NCBI RefSeq assembly: GCF_945859685.1
Contig: NC_079149.1
Coordinates: 135,572,153 to 135,636,152, forward strand
Length of the DNA stretch: 64,000 bases
Origin: Eupeodes corollae
Taxonomy: Eukaryota; Arthropoda; Insecta; Diptera; Syrphidae
Direction of reading: 5' to 3'
Below the pieces are notes generated by a model. That model was given only the letters and a program-made list of their open reading frames with translations. It was not told the DNA's origin and ran no database searches. Shown piece by piece: positions 37,101 through 47,876 of the stretch (position 1 is its first letter; each line of letters opens with the position of its first letter). The position numbers and the translations under genes were made by a program.

Positions 37101-40100
37101 AACATTGCAATACCAATATTATTTCCAAGATTTGGTAAATCGGAGACAAGTATATTAAAGAGAATGGGACCAAGTACTTTGGCTTGAGGAATTCCATATG
37201 AAATATTATGTACTGAAGATAAATTGTCTTGTAGTTTTACTAAAAATTTTCTCCCACTTAAAAAGCTTTGAATAATTTTTACTGTCGCCATTTGAAAGCT
37301 AAATTTAACAAGTTTGTGAATCGATGCGTCGTGCAAGATCGTATCGAAGGCCTTTTCAATATCCGATAGTACTAAGGCAGTCGAATCTAAAATTGATAAT
37401 CAGGCAAAATATTATTCGCAGTGAGGTGATTATCAAGATTTTCCTTGATTATTTTTCCAAGTAACTTGCTTATAGAGCTCTGTAAGCTTATAGGTCTATA
37501 GCTGGCAGCATCATCTCTTAGTTTACCAGGCTTTGCAATTGGTATCACCATGGCAGTTTTCCAGCAATCTGGAAAGTAACTTAATTTAAGACAGGCATTG
37601 AAAATTAAATTTAGGTATCGCAAGCCTGAGAGGGGGACAGATTTCAAAAGTGTATTGCTTATACCGTCCATGCCAGGGTACTTTTTATTTTTTAAGCTTT
37701 GAATCAATTTTCTTACCTTACTAGGATTAACAGAATTCAAACCAGTTTGTTCGACATTTGATTGCGAGACAAAAATAATTGTATTTGATACATCAGTAGA
37801 AGTACTGTCGTCACTAAAACGAGCAGTTGTTTCATGATTCCTTGACAAATTTGAAGTTAATAGGTTTGCTTTATCTTTTGCCGTTATTAGCAATTTGTTA
37901 TTCGATTTGAGAGGTGGAATACTTGAACCTCTTTTCTTTATAACCTTGGCAACTTTCCAAAAAGGTATCATAACGATAGCTAAGCCATCTCCTTCTTTCC
38001 GAGTTTCTTAGTCGTATTAAAAGTAAAATATTGCTAGGCAGTCGAGCCGAATGATCATCTTTTACAAGGCACTTAGGTATTGCAAAGTCAGCAGCCCTAT
38101 TTAACAGGGAAACAAAATTACTGCACATTGAATTAATTTGAGTTGTGCTGTTTACCGCGGTAGTAGAAATATTATTTGGAGCTTCTGTTAGTTTAGTTTA
38201 TACTTACTTACTTACTTAAGGTGGCGCTACAGTCCTGTGTAAACTAGTGCCCCACCCAACCAACTTCCCCATCTAGCTCGGTCCCTAGCTAGATGTCTCC
38301 AGTTTCGCCTCCAAGTTGGGTGAGGTCACCTTCCACTTGTGCGCGCCACCTGATCCGCGGTCTTCCTCTACTGCGCTGTCCTGTGGGTGTGAATTCGAAG
38401 ACTTTACGGGCCAGAGCATTGCTTTCTATGCGCTCTACGTGACCCAGCCATCTTAGTAGTTGGACTTTTACCCTTCTGGCTAAGTCTACGTTGCTGTTCA
38501 TCGTTTCACCTTCTCCTCCACTCCCCTTCGATGCAAACGGGACCGTAGCGAAGAATTTTTCTCTGGAACCGACCCAAGGTGCTTTTATCCGCTTTTGTCA
38601 TAGTCCATGCTTCTGCACCGTATAGCAGGATGGGGATGATAAGAATCTAATATAGCGACACTTTGTTCACTCGAGAGAGGACTACCATTTTTTTGCTCTG
38701 ATTTCAAAGGAAGACCATGTATCACTATGATTCAATAAAGTTGGCACACTTATTTCTTTTTCTTTTAATATTATTTCTTAGTGAAATATCTTTCAATTAC
38801 AAAATGGTAAAGAGCATTTAACTGATAGACCTGGCAGGCTAAAAGTTATTCAAAAAGAATTCTTTACGAATAGTCTTCCGTTAAAGAGTAATGAATTCAC
38901 AATTAAGGTTTGCAAGGGAGATCTTCAAGCTCAAGAAGTTGGACATCTTTACTTTATAGATGAAACTGTCGATTCAGAAAAATGATAACATATTCTCGAA
39001 AACCATGGATTGAGCAAATATGAGCTCGAAATGGGATTTGTATATTCCAGCAAGATGGTGCCATATTGAATTGGTCACACAGGATCCCCGATTATTCAAC
39101 AATTGAGAGCATCGAAATTAGAACTGGACCTTGAAAAAAAAACATAAATTGTGTGTGCCAACTTTATTGGACCAGGGTAGTACGTTTTTAAATGGTATTC
39201 TCAATAGCTGGCCTGATTCTCATAGAGAAATATTTCATTCAGTGCAAGATTAAAGAGAGTAGACATAAGTCTTCTAGCAACCATAATTTTCGAAAAATTT
39301 TCATTGAAATTAAGAACTTCAAAAAGTTAATTCTAGTTAAATCATTTGCAAACATTTCATTCTTTGCCATATAAGTGCTAAAGACAATACTGAAAATTAA
39401 GCTATCACAATGCATTAATATGCGCTAATTTCCTGACCTGTATGAATTAGAAATTGCTACCCATTCCCACTATCGCCGAATATCAAATAACAGTGCATTC
39501 AGGTAAATGCATCGGAATATTGAAGATCGCTGACTCAGCATCTCATCGTGGGATAGCTCTAAGTTAGAGAATTAGTTTTGATCTTCAGTCTGATTGTGGC
39601 CACAAATCGTTTTATTTAGTAAGTCGAACCGTTGACTGGTCCAAATGGGTCTGGCATTCGCATTATTTTTTTAATCCCCTTTTCCAGGACGCAATAAATA
39701 TTAACTTTGGTTCCTAATATTTTTTCCATAGATGTAAACCATAGAGGAATAAGATGTTCCTCAAAACGTTTCCTATCGAAGATATTTGAAAACGCCAATA
39801 ATTTCCAAGGTTTTCAATTCCAAGGTACACTTTCGACTTTATTAAATTTCCCAAATTTTAAAGATATGAAACAAGGAAAATTTTGTACACTACTTTCCAA
39901 TTTGGATGCAACTATTAAATTCATTTCATTCATTCATTTTTTTCTCACCTATAATAGTTTACGAACGTTTCTAGAACTAAACAAGAATAACCAAAACGAA
40001 TACGACGAAATTTATAATGTCCCTAAAAGCCCATGTTAATCACAAAACAAGACTAAAACTCATTATCAATCTCTTTCAGATATGGCCACACAGCTGTTGC

Positions 40101-41188
40101 GTACAATGAGAAAATTTACCTTTGGGGTGGCCGCAACGATGAAAATCTATGCAATGTTCTGTATTGCTTCGATCCCAAGACTCTCAGTTGGTCTCGGCCA
40201 TCAGTGACCGGAGCTATTCCGGGTGCCCGTGATGGTCATTCAGCATGTGTTTATGGCAACTACATGTACATTTTCGGAGGCTTCGAAGATGATATAAACG
40301 AATTCTCCTGTGATGTCCACAGCTTGAATTTCGATACAATGGAATGGAAATATAATCAAACATTCGGAATAGCTCCATCGTTTCGTGATTTCCATTCGAC
40401 CGCCGCCATTCACGATCGAATGTATATATTTGGAGGGAGAGGGGATAAACACAGCCCGTATCATAGTCTCGAAGAAATGTACTGCCCAGAGATTGTCTAT
40501 TTAGACTTAAAGACTAAAGTATGGCATCGACCGTCGACAACAGGCAAAGTGCCAGTTGGAAGAAGAAGTCATTCTATGTGTAAGTTTTTGAATTTTCTAT
40601 TTATCAAACAACAAAAAAACAGGAATGACCAAGTTTACATTTCTTAAGTTATCTACAATGGACTGATTTATGTTTTTGGTGGATATAATGGACTTTTGGA
40701 TCAGCATTTTAACGATATGTATACGTTCGACACGAAAACGAATCTATGGAATTTAGTTAAACCAAGGGGTAAGGCCCCATCTGCACGTCGAAGACAAGTT
40801 TGTCTAGTCAAAGGAAATCGCATGTTCTTGTTTGGAGGAACAAGGTAAATAAAGATGAGATACTTTTTTTTAAACAATTTAATAAAATATGAATTTATTT
40901 TTGTCTTATAGTCCTTACAACTTTTTACCGGATCTTCCACCACTCATAGATAATAATGACACTCACGTTTTGGACTTTGATCCAAGTCTTAAAACATTAG
41001 CATTGTTAAAAGTTGTTGAGCATCGAATCGATACATCGTGGCTACCGAAAGAATTACGGTAATTTTCAAAGAATCTTATCAATTTTTATTTGAACTTTAT
41101 TCAATTGGTTTGTTTTGTTTTTAGATGGGAAATCCGTTCGATGACTTTGCCCAATTCAATAAGTAGGCCAATTAATCACGCCGGTTAG
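31143..41188 (+). CDS. KLHDC3: Kelch domain-containing protein 3 homolog (CUL2 substrate receptor)
   Basis: Five exons, plus strand: 31143-31375, 40080-40579, 40649-40844, 40912-41058 and 41125-41188. They join in frame to 1140 nt, 379 residues, close to vertebrate KLHDC3. The protein begins MHWTVRLDGGPRRVNHAAV and folds as a kelch propeller: repeated Gly-Gly cores (FGGYCTGGD, WGGRNDENLCN, FGGFEDDINEF, FGGRGDKHS, FGGYNGLL, FGGTSPYN), each followed by the conserved Tyr/Trp positions. The C-terminal part (LKTLALLKVVEHRI, then the SWLPKELRWEIR segment) fits the tail beyond the propeller. KLHDC3 is known as a cullin-2 ligase receptor for C-terminal glycine degrons; that role is taken from the family. 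The exon 2 donor (ATGT|GTAAGT) and exon 3 acceptor restore SHSMFIYNG. An AATAAA lies at 41416-41421. Confidence 0.95.
34516..38192 (-). mobile_element. Jockey-like LINE, 5' truncated, with another LINE inside it
   Basis: A 13-bp direct repeat (TTAGTTTATACTT) lies at 34503-34515 and 38193-38205, as expected for a target-site duplication. On the minus strand, ORF2 pieces run 38128-37898, 37971-37387 and 37336-36884. They include KYPGMDGISNTLLKS, PIAKPGKLRD, then SYRPISLQSSISKLLGKII, the SYGIPQAKVLGPILFNI block and the active site MFADDTAIF. This RT style is typical of the Jockey clade. Frameshifts make it inactive. The 3' end on the minus strand is an AATAAATAAATAAAAA tail near 34535-34516. The block 34573-36377 is a later insertion in its 3' region. 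Confidence 0.85.
34573..36377 (+). mobile_element. LINE with RNase H domain, 5' truncated, nested in the Jockey-like copy
   Basis: Flanked by a TAAGAAC duplication (34566-34572 and 36378-36384). The plus strand shows RGTPQGGILSPLLWLVV, then AVAYADDLVLL (RT active site), KYLGVILDPKL, and the thumb region (35025-35285) with RPLLTYGSIVWWPAL. After a short linker comes an RNase H domain: TIFTDGSKMECGVGSEVF (35286-35591) and, in another frame, IFTDSQAAVKAI and LIWVPGHSGIVGN. The 3' end (near 36361-36377) has a CTACCTACC tail. Several frameshifts and stops make it dead. RNase-H-bearing insect LINEs include the I, R1 and Loa groups; I cannot choose between them. Confidence 0.88.
38206..38690 (-). 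mobile_element. LINE-A copy 3: 3' end with TAAG tail
   Basis: Minus strand. The frame 38501-38289 encodes VQLLRWLGHVERIESNALAR, then TGQRSRGRPRIRWRAQ, nearly the same as copy 1 at 3.1-3.7 kb. The 3' terminus, read on the minus strand, ends TAGCGCCACCTTAAGTAAGT with further TAAG units. The Jockey-like element inserted right at this tail. 5' truncated. Confidence 0.85.
38723..39181. mobile_element. Short Tc1-type non-autonomous element
   Basis: Inverted ends: AATAAAGTTGGCACAC at 38734-38749, and its complement GTGTGCCAACTTTATT at 39154-39169, extending outward imperfectly to CACTATGATTC and its partner GGACCAGGGTAG. The flank is TA at the right and a degraded TA at the left. The interior has traces of a Tc1 transposase (a block like LYFIDETVDSEK on plus) broken by stops and a large deletion. 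Confidence 0.65.
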
Positions 41189-43300
41189 GAAGATAAAAAT
41201 ATTTGGTAAAGCCAAAAAATAAGATAGTTTGGTCAGTAGTTTGTTTGAGTAGTTATTTGTTGATCATACAAGTGAAAAATATGTGTCAACATCGATTGAA
41301 ATTATATCTTTCACTGTATTCGATTCATATCAATCATTTTCACATTGTTTTTGAACTTAAATTTATGTAATCTTATCCGCGTTAATATATTGACAGACAG
41401 ACAATATTTACTTGAAATAAATAAGGAGTATATGGTTTGTGCCATTTGAATCAACGATCCAGTATACGAAGTTATAATTTATATATTTATTGGTCTTGGA
41501 ACTGATGTATAAACATTTTAAAATTAATGTTTCCACAAACCACCGCCAAGGCCAATAAAAAAATTCAAAATGAGTATATCATAGATTAATTCCGTAACCA
41601 ACATATTTCTACAGAAAAGTGTGTAGGTACTCGAACTAAGGTAAAGCAAACACTTCTACTGACTTAACTTTAAAAAGAAAACAGTGACACAAAGACAGAA
41701 TGATCGCTAAACCATAACAAAGCTCCAATTCTGCCCATTACAAATGTAAAACAAAACTTTACACTCGCCACATATGTACGTAAACATGTATACCTATTTT
41801 TCAATTGATGATTATTATTTTGCATAATTAAAAAGATGTACGCACTAAAGAAAAAACCTTAAATACAGTAAGCTTGCTCTGTGTTTCAATTAGTTGCACA
41901 GAGTAAAGCCATTTAAACAAATATAAAAGTATACAAAATAATATATTATATATTATAAAAAGAAGCAAATGTACGACCCTTTATATAGAAAATAAAATCG
42001 TCTTTGTAGCCCCTCACAAAACAAATGAGGGCTCTATATACATAATTTGTATCATTGTACTACATCTTAAAATTTTGCATTGAATTGATTCAGTAAATTG
42101 TTGTGTTCTTAAGTAAGATTTAAATTTAAGTTTAAGTAAAAAATTAACAATTTTTTTGTTTGCATTTTCTTTTGAATTTGTATGGAAAAATGCAATATTT
42201 AATGACAATTTTATTATTTACAAGAAAAAACAAACAGATTATTTGAAAACTAAAGAAAACAAAACGTTATATTTATGAATTGTGAGTATTGTGTATATGT
42301 ATTAATATATTTTTTTTTTAATTTGAAATAAAAAAAAAGTTTATCGTGAAAATAGGCTGTGTTTAATTTTTTTACACTTTTTGTGAACTATTTAGTAAGT
42401 CCGAGTATTATATAAGCCCTATTGTGAGTTACATGGGAACAAGATTCCACATGAAAAAATTCCCATTTACCTTTTCCCTAATTGTGAGTTTCGGACGAAA
42501 AAATTCCCCATGTTCGAAAAAATCCTCTTATTTACCCTGGTTACAAGACGAGATCGAGGAATCGAATCGAATCGAATTGAGATTTCGATCCAGGTATATG
42601 GTGGCACTGAATCGAGGAATCGAATTCAAATGGGATCAAAATGACATTTCGGTTTTATTTGTGTGCGTACTGTACTTTTAAATAAACTTACAATCTTAGA
42701 ACAATGCTCTAAACACAAGGACGAGCGCCAAATTAAATTAAGCTTAGAACCAAAAATACTCCATTTAAATGGAGTCTTTTTGCTTAGAACAAACAAGAGA
42801 GAAAAAAATTATCGCACGCACACAAGCAAAACCTCACACACCAATAACTCGATTCCCCGATTCAGGTTTACAAACAAATTTTCGATTCGATTCACCTCTT
42901 TCAGTGGGATCGGATCGAGTAATCCTATTTCGATCCGATCCAGGTCTATAGGGCGCTAAAATTTGATTCAATTCGGATTCAATTCTCCTTGTAAACGCGG
43001 TAATTGTAAGCATTTTTTCCGTGTGAAATGTTCCGTTCTCAGCTGTTGAGAAATGTTCACTTATTTTTTTGTCGCGAACGAGAGAAGAAGAAAGCGGAAA
43101 ATGCAAGTTGTTTGTTTGTTTTTTTTTTTTTGACCAAAAATAAAAGTGAATTTTACCAATATTTCAGGAGCAAAACTTTAAATAAAGCCCAAAATTCAAC
43201 AAAACCCTGAAATTGCCAAAGGCTTTGTAAAACAAAGTCGCGAGAAAGTTTTGGAAGCAGCTCACATTAGAGCTAAACAGCGCAGCCCCGCCCGTTAAAA
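41189..43300. other. 3' flank of KLHDC3 and non-coding DNA
   Basis: AT-rich to about 42400. From 42412 to 42955 there is a segment rich in GAATCGA/TCGATTC steps with GCCCTAT at one side and ATAGGGC at the other. It may be a MITE, but its inverted ends match only over about 7-10 bp. The part 43020-43300 looks like the 5' UTR of the broken gene that follows. Confidence 0.4.
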
Positions 43301-43301
43301 A

Positions 43302-43958
43302 TGAATGCTAGTGGAAAAAAGTAAGTTTGTTTTGTAGTTCTAATTAATTTTTTGTTTAAAATTATGTTTTAAAATTATGGTTTGGATTGACCAAAAGCGA
43401 TACGTGCGCAAAAAAGCAGCAACGAATAACATTCAAGAAAGAGGAACAGGAGGTGGACCAAATAAAACCAAAAAATTTTCACCCTCGGAAGAGACTATAT
43501 TCCAACTGATTGGAATGAGTGAAGCACTGGAAGGAGTCCCCAAATCACGCTGCTTTGTGTTGCCTGCATCTGAAGAAATGGTTTTGAATGAAGAATATTG
43601 TCCATCTGTGGCTAGTTCATCTTCAGATCCATTCAATTATGACCTTGAAGTCACTCCTCAAAACGAAAATTAGCAACCAACTCCTCCGACTCCTCAAATC
43701 AATAAAAAAAGAAAGGCTGTCCAAATGAGAACGAGCGAAGTTCAGAGGAGCTGGAAATTAAAAAAAAAAATTTGCTCCGAGCTCAGTGCAGGGATTTCTG
43801 TTATGCGAGATCATAACAAAGAAGTTCAAAGTAGCTTTAAAAAGTTATACCGCTCACTGGACCGCATTACTGAACTAAAAAAGGAATGTCTAAAAGAACA
43901 AAAGCGTCACATTTTGGATATGGAAAAATTTCGCAAGTCTCAGCTCTCAGATTTTTAA
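43302..43958 (+). pseudogene. Broken zeste-like (Myb/SANT-like) gene, probably of Harbinger origin
   Basis: A short first exon (ATG at 43301 region, MNASGKK, then GTAAGT) is followed about 60 bp later by the second half of a Myb_DNA-bind_5 domain: VWIDQKRYVRKKAATN, then the family signature TGGGPN and LSP-type SPSEETIFQLIG (43377-43673). After a stop at 43671 the frame at 43725-43958 continues with a coiled-coil-like helix rich in Lys/Glu (LDRITELKKECLKEQKRHIL). The first half of the DNA-binding domain is missing, and the acceptor before the second piece is TG rather than AG. These points indicate a pseudogene. The missing half is the type of sequence found at 17694 in the Harbinger-like element. 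Confidence 0.6.
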
Positions 43959-44427
43959 ATGATATTACTTCTACGATTTGCCAAACGTTCGAATATTATA
44001 AATAGAAAGTTAAGGTTAACGTAATTGTGAGTAAGAACAGTTGATCGTAAAAAGCTCGAAACAATGCAAATGAATAATGTTCTCAAATTTCAATTATGAA
44101 GAAGTAATTAAGTATTAAAAATGAATAAGTGACTAATTGTAAAGTATACATAGTACTTCAATAAGTAAGATCATGTTAATTCAGGGGCCAGGTTCTGTAA
44201 TAAACGAAACGAAAACGAACGTTCATTTTTCAAAAACGAAAGAAATTGTGCGAAAACGATATTTGCCATTCTGTATCGCATTTCGTTTATGTGCCTTTGT
44301 TCATTTTTGCTTCAATCCCAACAAAATTTGATTGCATACTTTCTGGATGTCAAATATCTTGAGAGATGGGATATACATATATATAAAATATACATAGTTT
44401 TTTTTATTATCATCATAAACTTCATTC

Positions 44428-44944
44428 TTTTTTAGACATGGGCCGACTATAAACTCCGCAGAAAGCAAAAACTTGCGGAGGATAAAAACTCTCTACACCA
44501 AACTGGTGGTGGGCCATTCAAGAAAAAAGAACTAACTCCGTTCGAGGAAGCTGTAGTGGAATTGGCAAACATACGGACAGCAGTTGCGATATTAAACCGC
44601 AACCGCATACGACCCAACAACCTACGAGCCAACCTCCTACGAGCCATTCGTCGTCCTCATCATCATCATGGGAGTCAACGGAGAGTCTAGAAAATTTTGT
44701 CAGAGCCCTTGTGAGTTCAGAAACTAAGGAGATTGCTTCAGTTCTGAATTCTGTTCTTCTTGCGGAACAAACTCCAAGGAACATTTCACAATCATCTTCA
44801 TCTTGAGGAATGATGGACAAGCTGGAAATGTTCAAGAACTCGGCAAACTCCAGTGAAGACTTTTACAAAAAAGTCGTGGACGTATTGTTAGAAATACGAC
44901 ATATCAAACGGGAGGAAGTTCAAGTTTTAAAACAACAAGCTTAA
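44428..44944 (+). pseudogene. Second broken zeste-like gene fragment
   Basis: After a T-rich acceptor (TTTTTTAG) the plus strand reads TWADYKLRRKQKLAEDKN, then the TGGGP signature and LTPFEEAVVELANI. This is the same half-domain as the preceding pseudogene but clearly a different lineage. Frames then shift through a Ser/Thr-rich linker, with a stop at about 44806. Finally KLEMFKNSANSSEDFYKKVV and HIKREEVQVLKQQA end at a TAA (44942-44944), a typical C-terminal helix of such proteins. A GGGGCCAGGTTCTGTAATAA motif at about 44184 may be the left end of the transposon that carried it. The right side is cut by LINE-A copy 4. Confidence 0.5.
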
Positions 44945-44951
44945 GACAACG

Positions 44952-46373
44952 CTTACTTACACTTACTTATTTAAGATGGCTCTACAGTCCGGGGAGGACC
45001 TGGGCCTCAACCAACATGCGTCTCCAGCCAGCTCGGTCCAGTTTCGCACTTCAAGTTGGCTCCCATCTGCGTGCGCCACCTGAGTCGCGCTCTTCCTCTA
45101 CTGCGCCGTCCCTCGGGATTGGATTCGAAGACCTTCCGGGCTTGAGCGTTGATGTCCATTCGCTCTACATGACCCAGCCATCTAAGCCGTTGGACTTTAA
45201 TTCTGATAACTAGGTCAGTGTCGCTGTACAGCCCGTACAGTTCGTCGTTATATCTTCTCCTCCATTCTCCATCTATGCATACGTAACCAAAAATCACCCG
45301 AAGAATTTTTCTCTCGAAGCATCCTAAGACGTTCTCATCTTTCTTTGACAGGGTCTAAGCTTCAGCGCCATAAATGAGAACCGGAGAGAAGGACTTTACT
45401 TCTCAATTGCCTTCTAAGTCCAAAGAAGCAGCGATTTGCAAGAGTTGTTCTTCATTTGATTTCAGCCTGTCTGTGTTTATAGCGGTGCATCGAAAAGATC
45501 TTTTCCGACCTTGATAGAGCAGCTTGCATTCTCCATCGTCGTTCTGCACAAACGGATAAATTTGACAGGGATGTCAAAACTAGACATTTCTCTGTAGAGC
45601 TCTTCCCTATAGATGCTGTCATACGCGGCTTTAAAATCGATAAAGAGATGGTGGGTATCGATTTAAAGCTCCTGGGTCTTTTAGAAGATCTGCCGAAGTG
45701 TGAATATTTGGTCGATAGTGGACTTTCCTGGTCGGAAGCCAAACTGATAAGGACCAATCAGGTTGTTGACGAACGGCTTTTAAATTAAATTAAATTGGGT
45801 GGCGCAACAGTCCGTTGTGAACCAGGGCCTAGTGACTTACAACTCTGAACCATTCCTGTGTGCGAGTACTGTTGTCAGGAATGGAAGGGACATACAATTT
45901 TGGGCCGAATCCGAACGGCAAATTTGAGAAATCACTTTTTCATGACAAGAATTACTCTTGAAGGATTTGTCAATTCCTCGCAAGAGGCAGTACCCGCGCA
46001 AATTATTTTTTTTTTAATTAAGGTGGCACAGGCAGGGGAACCCAAGACCCCTTGCATGACAGTCCAAAACACTAACCATCATGCCACGGGTACTACTTAA
46101 CGGCCTTAGACGTCACATAATACGGCAGAAAGGATCTTATGTTAAGAAGACTGATGGCTCTGTAGTTGGCGCAATTTAGAGGATCTCCTTTTTTATATAT
46201 CGGACAAACTATACTGACATTCCACTCATCGGGCATGCTTTCTTCCGACCATATTTTGCAGATGAGTTGGTGCATGCTCCCTACCAATTCATCGCCTGCT
46301 GCTTTGAATAGTTTGGCAGCGATGCCGTCAGCCCCAGCAGCTTTGTTTAAATTTAAAATGCTTGTATTTTAAA
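44952..46373 (-). mobile_element. LINE-A copy 4: RT-bearing fragment interrupted by a SINE
   Basis: Minus strand. From 46290 the RT begins with MHQLICKIWSEESMPDEWNV, then CPIYKKGDPLNCANYRAISL. After the SINE insertion it resumes with LIGPYQFGFRPGKSTIDQIF, FIDFKAAYDSIYREELY and TTMENASCSIKVGKD (to about 45470). The middle, with the YADD box, is deleted. The end (45297-45007) has ELYGLYSDTDLVIRIKVQ, then RLRWLGHVERM and GRRSRGRARLRWR. The 3' tail at 44981-44952 reads TAAATAAGTAAG-like on the minus strand. The copy is inactive. Confidence 0.87.
45781..46098 (-). mobile_element. tRNA-derived SINE (minus orientation) inside LINE-A copy 4
   Basis: A 9-bp direct repeat flanks it: AACGGCTTT at 45772-45780 and AACGGCCTT at 46099-46107. 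Read on the minus strand, the head (about 46095-46025) starts GTGGCATGATGGTTAGTG and continues with GGGTCTTGGGTTCCC, a tRNA-like A box and a weakened B box. A unique body follows (GCGAGGAATTGACAAATCC and so on). The 3' end reads GGACTGTTGCGCCACCC followed by AATTTAATTTAA. A second copy at 52.9-53.2 kb and a tail fragment at 57.1 kb define the family. Confidence 0.87.
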
Positions 46374-46439
46374 AAATCTAGAAGCGAGACAAAAATGGGG
46401 CAACTTAATCCACCCAAAACCTTCCGCTCTCTGAACTAC

Positions 46440-47050
46440 AAGCATGGGTATTATAGCGTCATGTTTAGGAGTAACTTTGTATGCCATGTCATTTAAGGCC
46501 AATTCTGGTGTACCTCAAGGAAGTCGTCTTGGTCCATTGCTGTTTATTATAGATATTAATGATTTACCGTATGTTTTTAAAAATTCTTTTTTGCTAATCT
46601 ATGCAGATGATGTTAAAATGTTTCGAATTATGAACTCCATCAAGAACTGTAGAGATCTACAAGGTCACTTGATTTTAAATATTATCAAATGTAAGATAAT
46701 ATGTGTTTCATACGCTAACGTAATATAACGAATTTTGAATAAAGAATCCAGTTTTTCTGAACAAAACACTTGGTTTCGTTAAAAGATTTTCCCGCGATCC
46801 ATGTCAGTGAAATTCTGTATGTTTCCTTTGTCAGTTCAATTCCTCCCTTAATAAATATCCCATTTCTTTCTGATCACGAAGAGTATTGTAGTTCTGCTTG
46901 GAATGTAAATGTATTGAAAGGAAATATTAAATTTCCATCTATTATTATTTGTAAATTGAATTTAAAATTAGTCAAACTAGCTTAAAGAGAAATTTAGCCC
47001 TTAGAACTATTTTTAGCAGCTCAAAACTATGGCGCTAACAGTCCTCTTAA
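46440..47050 (+). mobile_element. LINE fragment of a third type (RT)
   Basis: The plus-strand frame 46444-46728 reads ANSGVPQGSRLGPLLFIID, INDLPYVFKNS and LLIYADDVKMFR. After stops, traces of KTLGFVKRFSRDP-type sequence continue in other frames to about 47050. The block differs from both LINE-A and the RNase H LINE. It is inactive and truncated at both ends. Confidence 0.75.
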
Positions 47051-47876
47051 TTATTTATTCAGTAAATTTAACAATTTGTTTTATATTTATTGACTCTACA
47101 AATGACAATCTCAAATCTGCAAGCTTTAAATTTAATTTCTTTGATATACGAGTAAGTAGTTAGAATTGTATTGCATTAGTTTTAAGTTTAGATTTAAGGA
47201 AATATTTTAATCTTAACCTGAACATTTAATGTATTTAATACAAAATAATAAAAGTAACCTTTTCAAGTCCTTTAAGACTTCGTATCGATGGGCAAGAATT
47301 TTAAATTTTGTATTTATTTATTTGAAGTATAAAATTACATTTTCCTCTATAAAATTCTGTACTATTTTCATTCCTTTTGCAAGGCTAAAGATCCATATTT
47401 ATCTAAACTTTTTCTGGATTCGTAACAAATCTTAACGGAATTATTACGAAACAACCTCTTAAATTTGTATTAATTTTTTTGCATACAAATATTTCCAAAT
47501 GTTATCATTTCTTTTGCCAGTTTTGAGTTTAAAGAGAAAGAAAAACATTTTATGGTTAATATCATTTTTTATTATATTGCATAAAAATAAATGTCTTCAA
47601 TAGTATATAATGTAAGTATGCCTAGACGACTCCATTTAAAAGTGTCCATTTAATATTTTTTTTAATTTAATTATAATAGAACAAATTAGTTGTGAAATTA
47701 ATAAGTTGTGTGTGGAGGCACTACTATTTTGTCTACAACAAAAGGCTCTCAAATAAATACCACAATTTTACAAACAATGTTTCTAATAAAAATTTACGAG
47801 GTGACAACAAGACTAAGACTGTTAATATCAGGGCGAAAGCGAGCGCGATCCAAGTCAGCCGCCTCGATGTTTCCAA
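47051..47876. other. 3' flank of TBCC
   Basis: AT-rich. An AATAAA on the minus strand at 47573-47568 is the first canonical polyadenylation signal I see past the TBCC stop. No genes. Confidence 0.45.

Larger units (their letters stand above)
31376..40079. other. First KLHDC3 intron (8.7 kb), retrotransposon nest
   Basis: Contains the nested retrotransposons at 34.5-38.7 kb and a small Tc1 derivative at 38.7-39.2 kb, listed separately. The stretches 31.4-34.5 and 39.2-40.1 kb are AT-rich and show no genes. The other three introns of this gene are only 66-69 bp. Confidence 0.85.

Noticed and set aside
42412..42955. Possible MITE with GCCCTAT ends
   Set aside because: The end similarity is only about 7-10 bp and the inner complementarity comes from simple GAATCGA steps. 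Too weak to call.
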